Positions 1 through 6,076 of a stretch of DNA of 6,876 bases are shown here, one piece after another; the first letter of the stretch is position 1, and each line of letters opens with the position of its first letter. Made by a program: the position numbers and the translations under genes. The notes beneath the pieces were generated by a model that saw nothing but the letters and a program-made list of their open reading frames with translations, ran no database searches and was not told where the DNA came from. The stretch is from an uncultured Planctomycetaceae bacterium (GTDB taxonomy: Bacteria; Planctomycetota; Planctomycetia; Pirellulales; Lacipirellulaceae). The stretch lies in NCBI GenBank assembly GCA_937860165.1, contig CALMBE010000711.1, positions 1 to 6,876 of the forward strand, written 5' to 3'.

Positions 1-310
1 CGGCCAGGTGTCGGTAAGCAGCGACTCGAGGCAACGGCGGGTGAGCTGCAGCCCGCCATAGGTGACGACGATCACGGAGACGAGGGGGAAGGTCGCGGTC
101 ACCGCTTCATCGAGCGCTCGAAAACGCTCGCTCCAGTCGTTGCGGGCGGCGGCGGCGCGCCGCCGCTCCCGCACCGGATCATCCGCCGGCTCGGCGAGAG
201 CGCTCTCGATCTGGGCGAGGAACCGATCGTGCCCGTCGGCCAGATAGCAGAGGTCCCCGAACGGCGCGAGCTCGGTCAGCGCCGGCGCGACGACCGGCTT
301 GCCGGATTCG
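1..310 (-). other. Glycosyltransferase segment: GT4-type C-terminal end followed by GT2-type N-terminus, possible foreign or misassembled DNA
   Basis: Residues ~388-491 of the leftmost frame. ESGKPVVAPALTELAP, followed by a D-L-x-Y-L-A-D-G stretch and an acidic/alanine-rich helix, resembles the sugar-nucleotide-binding end of a GT-B (GT4/GT1-type) glycosyltransferase. PLVSVIVVTYGG followed by RRCLESLL (residues ~463-485) matches the first beta strand and helix of a GT2 (GT-A) enzyme. A GT4 end joined to a GT2 start is the usual order in tandem, two-domain glycosyltransferases. No start codon for a separate gene is evident; the frame simply continues from the repeat protein. GC counted by hand is about 71 percent over 1-300 against about 58 percent over 301-600. 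The domain calls are by motif only, and the catalytic residues of the GT2 domain lie beyond the edge. Confidence 0.7.
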
Positions 311-1473
311 ATCACAGGCATCCCACCGCAGGGGACCTTCATCACGATCGTGTGAGGCACGCGGACCGTGTAGGTCACGGGTACTTTCTTGCACACCGTG
401 CGGGGAATTTGGATCGTGGCTTGCTGGTCTACGAAATTACAAACCCGCACTTGATAAGGCTCGATTCGTTCTTCCTGCACATACCGGCACACGGTCACCG
501 GGATTTGGCGGACTCGCTCTTCTTGCACATACCGGCAGACCTGCACGGGAACACGCTGTTCGACCCGTTCGACGACCTGCCGACAGGTAGTCACGGGAAC
601 CATCCGCACTTGCTCTTCTTGCACCATCCGGCAGACACGAACCGGCACCTTGCGGACAACCAACTCCGGGACTTGCCGACAAACTTGCACGGGCACCTTC
701 TGCACCACCTCCTGCGGACAGTAGCTCGTCACGGGAACCTGCACGGCCACCACATTCGGTTTCCAAACTTTCTGGACCACTTGCTGCGGGGGAGCCTGGA
801 CATTGGCCCACACCAGCCCGGGGCGTTGCACTTGAATCTGCCCCGTCACGGGATTCACCACCTGGGTGGCGGGCATCCACGACAATCCGCGGCGTTGTAC
901 CTGACCCGGAATCAATGACACTTGGTCGACATAGCACCCTTGGTCGGCATAGCGGGTTTCGTAGTTCGTCACCGGTCGCATGACCGTGTAGCGGCGTTCT
1001 TGTTCGATGGTTTCATTCACGGGACGCATGACGGTGTAACGCTCTTCGCGCTCGGCGGTTTCCCACACCTGCCGCTCGACCGTGTAGCGCTCCTCGCGCT
1101 GGCTGGTTTCCATCACGTTACGGACACGATTATAACTGGCATCCCGCCACTGGGTCTCGGTCACGGGCCGGGAAACAATGTAGCGCTCCTCGCGCATGCT
1201 CGTTTCTGTCACGGGTCGGGTCACCGTGTAGCGCCGTTCGCGCTGCTGGGTCTCCCAGACCGGTATCTTGCGGACCACCTGCTGCACGTCGAAGACTGTT
1301 TCCGTTTCGAGTTTGAAGGCCGTCATCTGACGCTCCTCGAAGACTGTCTGACACTGGAGTGTGTAAGCCGGCTCGAGGCACGTCTCGCACTCGGCAAGCG
1401 CACCACTGCTGAAACTGGAAACAATACTCACGACAGAAAGTACCAATGGGAACCAAAAACCGTAGCGGTTCAT
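1..1473 (-). CDS. Secreted YTV-type repeat protein, in frame with a glycosyltransferase segment (3' end outside window)
   Basis: The frame is open for 491 codons from an ATG at 1473 to the left edge, with no stop. Residues 1-27 look like a signal peptide (MNRYGFWFPLV, a hydrophobic stretch, then ALA before ECETC). Residues 72-178 carry a 16-residue repeat with R-Y-T-V-x-R-P-V-x-E-T character; the tyrosines fall at 82, 98, 114, 130, 146 and 162. Residues 252-371 carry a second 16-residue repeat with VPV-x-x-C character; the cysteines fall at 265, 281, 297, 313, 329, 345 and 361. Such YTV repeat proteins are known from planctomycetes such as Rhodopirellula baltica, where an envelope or wall role is suspected; the function is not established. 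From about residue 388 the protein becomes glycosyltransferase-like (separate entry), which is not expected for this family. The start is supported by the signal peptide and an AGGG about 10 bases upstream. The coding assignment is firm; whether the full fusion is one natural protein is doubtful. Confidence 0.85.
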   Translation of the reverse strand, partial: MNRYGFWFPLVLSVVSIVSSFSSGALAECETCLEPAYTLQCQTVFEERQMTAFKLETETVFDVQQVVRKIPVWETQQRERRYTVTRPVTETSMREERYIVSRPVTETQWRDASYNRVRNVMETSQREERYTVERQVWETAEREERYTVMRPVNETIEQERRYTVMRPVTNYETRYADQGCYVDQVSLIPGQVQRRGLSWMPATQVVNPVTGQIQVQRPGLVWANVQAPPQQVVQKVWKPNVVAVQVPVTSYCPQEVVQKVPVQVCRQVPELVVRKVPVRVCRMVQEEQVRMVPVTTCRQVVERVEQRVPVQVCRYVQEERVRQIPVTVCRYVQEERIEPYQVRVCNFVDQQATIQIPRTVCKKVPVTYTVRVPHTIVMKVPCGGMPVIESGKPVVAPALTELAPFGDLCYLADGHDRFLAQIESALAEPADDPVRERRRAAAARNDWSERFRALDEAVTATFPLVSVIVVTYGGLQLTRRCLESLLTDTWP

Positions 1474-1584
1474 GTTTTCAACCCTAACTATCTTTGTGGA
1501 CAAGATACTCACCGGAACGACTTGCGTCCCGATCGAAAAAGACCCTCTACATCAGTGTTGCGGACAAACTGCGCCAAGGCAAAT

Positions 1585-1602
1585 AAAGTTTCGCGAAACT
1601 TT
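1585..1602. promoter_or_regulatory. Perfect 18-bp palindrome, candidate operator
   Basis: AAAGTTTCGCGAAACTTT is its own reverse complement over all 18 bases. It lies about 110 bases upstream of the ATG at 1473 of the secreted repeat protein, in non-coding DNA, where a dimeric repressor or activator could bind. It has no loop and no T-tract, so a DNA operator is more likely than a terminator. The cognate regulator is not known, and I do not recognise the site as that of a particular family. Confidence 0.4.
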
Positions 1603-1856
1603 CCGCTAGCATGTTTCACAAAGGCCACGGTGTTGGGAAAATACAACACTCGCGACGACTCTCATGTTACTGTGTGCGAGTTGCCCCCGGTCGGGCAATG
1701 GGACAACTTGCTGCTAGCTTGAGAATTTCTAGAGTCGCCCCTCGCAGCCGTTACAACCGGTAGAGTTTGACATCGGTTGAACTTACAAACGGCCAGATGG
1801 CGTACCCATCAAATAGGAGCGAGGACACTTTTCTCTTCGTGCGACGAGAACAGTTT

Positions 1857-2011
1857 AACCGCGGAGTCGCAGAGACGCGGAGTTAAAGGTGTGAGTGGCT
1901 GGTGGTTTGTGGGAAGTGGTAACTTTTTCTGGCCAATAGCTAAGAGCTGATAGCTTCTTTTCTTATACCATTCTCTTCTCCGCGCCTCTGCGACTCCGCG
2001 ACTCCGCGGTT
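1857..2011. repeat. Long imperfect inverted repeat (MITE- or REP-like)
   Basis: The left arm at 1857-1882 (AACCGCGGAGTCGCAGAGAC and six more bases) is matched by the right arm at 1978-2011 read on the other strand. Two differences separate the arms: one substitution, and an extra 8-base copy of a GACTCCGC unit inside the right arm. The spacer of 95 bases is AT-richer and contains TAGCTAAGAGCTGATAGC-like sequence. The structure lies 36 bases beyond the stop codon of the HEAT protein gene, so it may also act as its transcription end. Repeats rich in GAGTCGCAGAGACGCGGAG-type sequence are, from general familiarity, scattered between genes in several bacteria; no transposase is present. Confidence 0.6.
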
Positions 2012-2047
2012 TATTCTGAAATGGGAAAGTTAATTCTGAGCCATGCC

Positions 2048-3127
2048 TTACCTAAGCTTCAATTTCTCTCGCACGTCCTTCGCTCGTTCGATGAGTGGCT
2101 CGGGAACCTCTCCTTCCGACTTCCAATCGGGGGCCTCTTCGATAAATTTTTCCAGGGCCGTGCGGAGCGGTTTCAAATCCGCTGTGGGATTCTTTTCCTG
2201 CATGAGCAACACTGCGTCGAGCGCATTTTTAAGAATCGTGTTGCGCTTGCGGGTCTGCAACTGCGGCAGCGTTTCTCCTTGGATGCTCTCGGACAAGGAC
2301 TGAAGATCGAGCATCTCCACCAGGGGGGCTACCGCCAGCGGACTGCCCCGACGGGCGAGTCCCAACGCCGCGTTGTAACGGGCATCGGCGTGGAGATCGT
2401 CCACGAGTTTTTCCAATTCCTCCGTGAGCTGGGGTTCGGCGTCCTCGGAGAGTGTCATCACCCCCAGGGCAAAGGCCACATGCGAACGGATCACGCCACT
2501 CTCGCCGTTAGCCAAATCGACCAGAGTCTCAACAAGGTCCTCGTGGTGCAATTTGCGCGGTGGATCGAGTGACTGAAATGTCTGCGACAACACGGCGAGG
2601 GAATTGATGGCCGAACCGCGCACGAATTCATCCTTGTCCTCGCGGGCCGCCACGAGCAATGCCCCGACTCCGTCGTCGACACGAAACTCCCCCAATGCCG
2701 AACAGAGAAACGTGCGGAGCTTGACGGAGGTGTCGTCGACGTTGCCAACCTCGCACTCGCGCTGCAAGAGCTCACCAAGTTGTTTCGCCAATTCGGAGCT
2801 AGATTTGAGCCCGACTTCCTGGGTGTCGGTCCGCAAGGCATTGGCGAGTTCAAAGGCTTCCTGCCACCGGCCCGGGTTCGAGCTACTCAACGCCGCGACG
2901 ATTTGCTTGGGATCACGGACTCCGCTGGTCGCCATCATGGTCACCAACCAGCCTACCAGCACCACCATTGCCACAATGACAGCCGGGACCACAAATAATT
3001 GGATGATAAACCCCGCGCTCGGGGGCTCGACCGGCGGCAGCAACTCGTCGGGACTCAGCGCGGGCGGGACGAGGGATTGGGAAGCATCGGGCTCTGCGGA
3101 ATCGGAGGGCTCAGGGTTGGAAGTCAT
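2048..3127 (-). CDS. Single-pass membrane protein with HEAT-like repeats
   Basis: A 359-residue protein. Residues 1-39 are proline-rich and acidic, with no Lys or Arg. Residues ~40-62 (FIIQLFVVPAVIVAMVVLVG and on) form one membrane segment. The first charged residues after it are basic (GVRDPK), so the positive-inside rule suggests N-terminus out and C-terminus in the cytoplasm. Residues ~130-310 hold paired helices of HEAT type, for example KLRTFLCSALGEF, FVRGSAINSLAVL, VIRSHVAFALGVM and ARYNAALGLARRG followed by VAPLVEML. HEAT arrays are binding scaffolds; no enzyme motif is seen and the partner is unknown. The overall plan resembles HEAT proteins frequent in planctomycetes. I chose the start at 3127 (MTSNPEP) because the longer frame from 3211 adds a Trp/Arg-rich stretch of unlikely sequence reaching to within a few bases of the divergent gene. 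No strong ribosome binding site precedes it. Confidence 0.85.
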   Translation of the reverse strand: MTSNPEPSDSAEPDASQSLVPPALSPDELLPPVEPPSAGFIIQLFVVPAVIVAMVVLVGWLVTMMATSGVRDPKQIVAALSSSNPGRWQEAFELANALRTDTQEVGLKSSSELAKQLGELLQRECEVGNVDDTSVKLRTFLCSALGEFRVDDGVGALLVAAREDKDEFVRGSAINSLAVLSQTFQSLDPPRKLHHEDLVETLVDLANGESGVIRSHVAFALGVMTLSEDAEPQLTEELEKLVDDLHADARYNAALGLARRGSPLAVAPLVEMLDLQSLSESIQGETLPQLQTRKRNTILKNALDAVLLMQEKNPTADLKPLRTALEKFIEEAPDWKSEGEVPEPLIERAKDVREKLKLR

Positions 3128-3216
3128 GACAAACCATGGGAAGATGTGCGGACGGCTAACCCTCCAACTTACCAAAGCCCATTGCCAACGGCGAGGCCCA
3201 GGACCTCTCAACTTCC
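3128..3216. promoter_or_regulatory. Divergent promoter region
   Basis: These 89 bases separate the starts of the HEAT-repeat protein (minus) and the lipoate-ligase-like protein (plus), so promoters for both must lie here or inside the opposite gene. No clear -35/-10 pair can be picked by eye. Inferred from gene arrangement only. Confidence 0.4.
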
Positions 3217-3921
3217 ATGCAGAAACTGGAACTTACGCTTCCCTCGCCCGAGGAAAACTTGGCACTCGACACAGCCCTGCTCGCCGCGTGCGAGGCCGGA
3301 GAAATCCGCACCGGTGTACTTCGGCTTTGGGAACCCGCTGACTATTGCGTCGTCCTCGGTAGGTCGTCCCGGCCCGAAATCGAAGTCAATCTCGCGGCGT
3401 GTCGCGCGGGGAAAATTCCCGTCTTGCGGCGCTCGAGCGGGGGAGGAACGATTGTCGCCGGGCCAGGGTGCCTGATGTACTCGGTCGTCTTCGGCTTTGA
3501 AGAGCATCCCGACCTGCACGGAATCGATCGCATACATAAATACGTTTTGGAAAAGCTCTTGGCATGTCTGGCGGGGCAAGTGAGCGGTATCGCACGCGGG
3601 GGAATCAGCGATTTGGTAATCTGCAAGAATGGCATCGCCGAAAAATTTTCGGGAAACGCCCTGCGAGTCAAGCGGAGTCATTTCCTGTACCATGGCGCGC
3701 TGTTGTATGACTTTGATTTGCCGCGAATCGCCGAGTTACTAGCCACCCCGACTCGCCAGCCGGAATACCGCCAGGCAAGAAACCACCGAGAATTCGTCAC
3801 CAATCTTCCCCTGAATCGTGAACAAATCAGCCAGGCGCTCTCCACGGGTTGGCAGGCCCACGAGCCGCTCCTCGAGTGGCCGAGAGAAAGGGTCCGTCAA
3901 ATCGTTCGGGAACACCGCTAA
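3217..3921 (+). CDS. Lipoate-protein ligase A / LipB-fold family protein
   Basis: A 234-residue protein of the BPL/LplA/LipB fold. These enzymes attach lipoate or octanoate to a lysine of carrier proteins such as the E2 subunits of 2-oxo-acid dehydrogenases or glycine-cleavage H protein, in the cytoplasm. Visible family motifs are the N-terminal P-E-E-N-L-A-L-D helix (residues ~11-18), the RRSSGGGT loop (71-78) that lines the ligand pocket, SDL at 131-133, EKFSGNALR (142-150) with Lys143 as the likely adenylate-contacting lysine, and YHGALLYD (158-165). The later PEYRQARNHREFVTNL segment also resembles planctomycete homologues. It is shorter than E. coli LplA (338 residues) and lacks that enzyme's C-terminal accessory domain, as many bacterial relatives do. 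Ligase and octanoyltransferase activities cannot be told apart here. The ATG at 3217 starts the conserved domain directly; no strong ribosome site is seen. The stop is TAA at 3919-3921. Confidence 0.88.
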   Translation: MQKLELTLPSPEENLALDTALLAACEAGEIRTGVLRLWEPADYCVVLGRSSRPEIEVNLAACRAGKIPVLRRSSGGGTIVAGPGCLMYSVVFGFEEHPDLHGIDRIHKYVLEKLLACLAGQVSGIARGGISDLVICKNGIAEKFSGNALRVKRSHFLYHGALLYDFDLPRIAELLATPTRQPEYRQARNHREFVTNLPLNREQISQALSTGWQAHEPLLEWPRERVRQIVREHR

Positions 3922-3933
3922 GCCGCAAGCGGC
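3922..3933 (+). other. Small hairpin directly after the ligase stop codon
   Basis: GCCGCAAGCGGC begins right after the TAA at 3919-3921 and can fold as GCCG-CAAG-CGGC. A near-identical core, CCGCAAGCGG, recurs at 4604-4613, downstream of the Nudix gene. This suggests a short dispersed intergenic element or a mild transcription/processing signal. There is no T-tract here. Confidence 0.4.
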
Positions 3934-3948
3934 AGGACACCACCATTC

Positions 3949-3986
3949 CTTCCCCCTTCTCCCTTCCCCCTGCCCCCTTTCTTCCC
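3949..3986 (+). other. Pyrimidine-rich tract with G-quadruplex potential on the minus strand
   Basis: The bases before the Nudix ATG are almost entirely C and T (CTTCCCCCTTCTCCC-like). The opposite strand therefore has four or more runs of three to five G with loops of two to four bases, satisfying the usual G-quadruplex pattern. The tract sits where a Shine-Dalgarno site would be, so the Nudix mRNA has no purine-rich ribosome site at all. Effect unknown. Confidence 0.5.
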
Positions 3987-4556
3987 ATGCACCGACAACC
4001 ACTCTTGAAACTCCTGGAACTTTACGCGAAACGCTACGCCGGGGAACTTGTCGTTGTCGAGCGGATTCGTTCTTTGGTCGAGAGATCTCCCGCTTGTTTC
4101 CTGCGGAGTTGTCGCCCGGGCCATGTCACCGGCTCTGCGTGGGTGATGTCAGCCGACCGGCAGCGGTGTCTGCTGGTCCATCACGCTAAACTCGATCGCT
4201 GGCTGCAACCCGGGGGCCATGCCGAGGGCGAGTGCGATATCTCGCAGGTCGCCCTCCGCGAGGTCCGTGAGGAAACAGGCCTCACCGAGCTTCTGCTTCC
4301 GAAATGCGATAGCGAACTGGTGCCACTCGACCTGGATGTGCATCCCATTCCGGCACGCTATTCCGCCGATGGCTCGCTTCTGGAAGATGCCCACGAACAC
4401 CACGACGTGCGATTCCTGGTGGTCGCCACAGGGGACCAGAACTTAGCCGTGAGCGAGGAATCGCACGATCTCGGTTGGTTCACCGCCGACGAAGTCCGCG
4501 CACTCACCACCGAGGAAAGTGTCCTGCGCATGCTCCGCAAAGCAGGCCCCGAATAA
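3987..4556 (+). CDS. Nudix hydrolase
   Basis: A 189-residue protein of the Nudix superfamily, which hydrolyses nucleoside diphosphates linked to another moiety, using divalent metal ions. The Nudix box spans residues 77-99, with GGH at 76-78, REV at 91-93 and REETGL at 94-99; the metal-binding REVREE core is intact. The position normally held by the first box glutamate is Cys83. This position is also not glutamate in the GGH-x-(D/E)-G-type subgroup this protein resembles, so activity is still expected. WLQPGGH (72-78), a D-V-H-P-I-P-A-R stretch and HHDVRFLVVA fit that subgroup. The substrate cannot be told. The start at 3987 (MHRQPLL) is preferred over an upstream in-frame Met at 3849, because the latter lies inside the ligase gene and adds low-quality sequence. 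It follows the ligase by 65 bp in the same direction, so the two may be co-transcribed. Confidence 0.88.
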   Translation: MHRQPLLKLLELYAKRYAGELVVVERIRSLVERSPACFLRSCRPGHVTGSAWVMSADRQRCLLVHHAKLDRWLQPGGHAEGECDISQVALREVREETGLTELLLPKCDSELVPLDLDVHPIPARYSADGSLLEDAHEHHDVRFLVVATGDQNLAVSEESHDLGWFTADEVRALTTEESVLRMLRKAGPE

Positions 4557-4648
4557 AGGCGAGCCGGAGGACGTAAGTCCCCGGAGGTTGCGGATCGCTA
4601 AAACCGCAAGCGGCTGGGGACTTGCGACTGACAACCGACCACGGACCC
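4557..4648. terminator. Hairpin cluster between convergent genes
   Basis: This gap separates the ends of the Nudix gene (plus) and the helicase gene (minus). At 4564-4584, CCGG-A-GGAC-GTAA-GTCC-CCGG forms an eight-pair hairpin with one bulge and a GTAA loop. At 4604-4613, CCGCAAGCGG forms a small stem; read on the minus strand it is followed by TTTT, as in an intrinsic terminator for the helicase. TTGCGG at 4588-4593 can instead pair with CCGCAA at 4604-4609, giving an alternative fold. Bases 4626-4648 have GACTGACAACCGACCACGG-like wording, typical of degenerate intergenic repeats. Terminator function is inferred from position. Confidence 0.5.
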
Positions 4649-6076
4649 CTACAACGCCCTTCGCTTCCGTCGGCTCGGTCCATTGCCACGCTTGGGAGCC
4701 TCGCTGCCAGCTTCTCCCACAATCACCGGGGCACGCTCGCCACCTGCGGCCAGCGCGGGCCTTGGCTTTTTGGAGTGCGGTTTCTTCACGTCGCCAGTAG
4801 CGCGGTTCACTGTCTGCCGATCTTGTGATCGCGCGTCACCGCCGGAACGGGGCCGTGAAGTTTGTCCACGCCGCGGGGGACGTTCCTCGCTGGTCACGAC
4901 GGCCGGGCCCTGGTTGACGTACTCGGGGTGGTTTTCTTCGACCAAAATCCGCTGCTTCGTGAGCCGCTCGATCCGCGTGAGACGTTGGCGTTCTTCGCGA
5001 TCACAGAACGAGGTGGCAATTCCCGACGCACCCGCTCGACCCGTGCGGCCAATGCGGTGGACATACGTCTCGGGGACTTCGGGCAATTCGTAATTCACCA
5101 CATGCGAAATCCCCCGCACATCGAGCCCACGGGCAGCAATGTCGGTGGCGACCAGCACGGGGGGCCGTTCCGATTTGAATTGATCCAAGGTCTTCATGCG
5201 GGCATTTTGGCTCTTGTTGCCATGGATGGCCGCGGCAAAGATCCCTTGCTTGATTAAGTGCTTAACAATCTTGTCGGCACCATGCTTAGTGCGGGCAAAA
5301 ACCAGCGTCCGAGTGCTGGCGTTGGATTGGAGGTAATGAGCCAACAGTTGCGGCTTGTGCCGGGCTTCGACAAAGAAGACCGACTGCTTAACCGCCTTGA
5401 CCGGAGTCGCTGCCGGGGAAACTTGAATGTGCTCGGGATCGCGGAGCCACTTCTCAGCAAGTAGGCGAATTTCGTCCGGCATCGTGGCCGAGAACATCAG
5501 CGTTTGCTCGCGCTGGGGAACTGCCGCGACGATCCGTTTCAGATCGGGGAGGAATCCCATGTCGAGCATCTGATCGGCTTCGTCGAGCACGAGGATCGCG
5601 ACATTTCTCAGGTCGATATGCCCTTGATTCATCAAATCGAGCAACCGCCCGGGAGTGGCGACCAAGATATCGACTCCCTTGTCGAGCGCGCGGACTTGAG
5701 GATTTTGATTCACACCGCCGTAGATGGCTGCGCTGCGGAGCCCTGTATGTCGGCCATAGTCGAGGCAACTATTTTGGATCTGGGCAACCAGTTCCCGCGT
5801 CGGTGCGAGCACCAAAGCCCGCACGGGTCGATAGTTGGCATGTCTGCGTTTGTTGCCGGGGTGAAAGGCCTGATCCTTTTTGGCGAGCAGTCGTTCGAGC
5901 ATCGGCAAGGCAAAGGCGGCGGTCTTGCCCGTGCCAGTTTGGGCGCAACCCATCAGGTCGCGGCCTGCCAGGACCACGGGGATCGTGCTGGCTTGGATGG
6001 GGGTGGGGGTGTGGTAGCCTTTATCCTTGACGGCCCGTTCGAGGGTCGAGGACAGCTTGAGGGATTCAAAACTCAT
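4649..6076 (-). CDS. rhlE: DEAD-box ATP-dependent RNA helicase, RhlE type
   Basis: A 475-residue RNA helicase that uses ATP to unwind short RNA duplexes, with probable roles in ribosome assembly, RNA decay or cold adaptation. All core motifs are present: Q motif (FESLKLSSTLERAV through GYHTPTPIQ, residues 3-28), motif I AQTGTGKT (45-52), Ia PTREL (92-96), Ib TPGR (141-144), II DEAD (165-168), III SAT (196-198), IV TLVFARTK (257-264), V ATDIAARGLDV (310-320) and VI HRIGRTGR (340-347). RecA-like domain 1 covers about 20-205 and domain 2 about 230-385. The last ~85 residues are a low-complexity Arg/Lys/Gly/Pro tail ending RRKRRAL, probably an RNA-binding tail as in RhlE relatives. The start at 6076 is chosen because the Q motif begins immediately after it; the longer frame from 6220 adds 48 residues without family resemblance. 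AGGAAA lies about 14 bases upstream, a weak and distant ribosome site. Confidence 0.95.
   Translation of the reverse strand: MSFESLKLSSTLERAVKDKGYHTPTPIQASTIPVVLAGRDLMGCAQTGTGKTAAFALPMLERLLAKKDQAFHPGNKRRHANYRPVRALVLAPTRELVAQIQNSCLDYGRHTGLRSAAIYGGVNQNPQVRALDKGVDILVATPGRLLDLMNQGHIDLRNVAILVLDEADQMLDMGFLPDLKRIVAAVPQREQTLMFSATMPDEIRLLAEKWLRDPEHIQVSPAATPVKAVKQSVFFVEARHKPQLLAHYLQSNASTRTLVFARTKHGADKIVKHLIKQGIFAAAIHGNKSQNARMKTLDQFKSERPPVLVATDIAARGLDVRGISHVVNYELPEVPETYVHRIGRTGRAGASGIATSFCDREERQRLTRIERLTKQRILVEENHPEYVNQGPAVVTSEERPPRRGQTSRPRSGGDARSQDRQTVNRATGDVKKPHSKKPRPALAAGGERAPVIVGEAGSEAPKRGNGPSRRKRRAL

Larger units (their letters stand above)
1474..2047. other. Non-coding stretch between the repeat-protein and HEAT-protein genes
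   Basis: No convincing gene on either strand. It holds the promoter region of the repeat-protein gene, a perfect 18-bp palindrome (1585-1602), a small hairpin (1681-1698; TTGCCC pairing with GGGCAA around a six-base loop) and a long inverted repeat (1857-2011). A plus-strand frame runs through part of it, but its composition is that of a chance frame continuing from antisense of the repeat gene. No clear -35/-10 pair could be fixed. Confidence 0.6.

Noticed and set aside
229..1722. Two long plus-strand frames, His-rich (229-918) and Leu/His-rich (922-1722)
   Set aside because: They are antisense to the repeat-protein gene, and their His/Leu/Asp pattern is the complement of its repeated codons. 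The minus frame has a signal peptide and exact periodicity, so it is the real one.
2021..2572. Plus-strand frame of 183 residues
   Set aside because: Antisense to the HEAT-repeat gene, with no family resemblance; a shadow of its codons.
2604..3475. Plus-strand frames overlapping the HEAT gene and the ligase start
   Set aside because: Ser/Thr/Pro/Arg-rich shadow sequences. They conflict with well-supported genes on the minus strand and in another plus frame.
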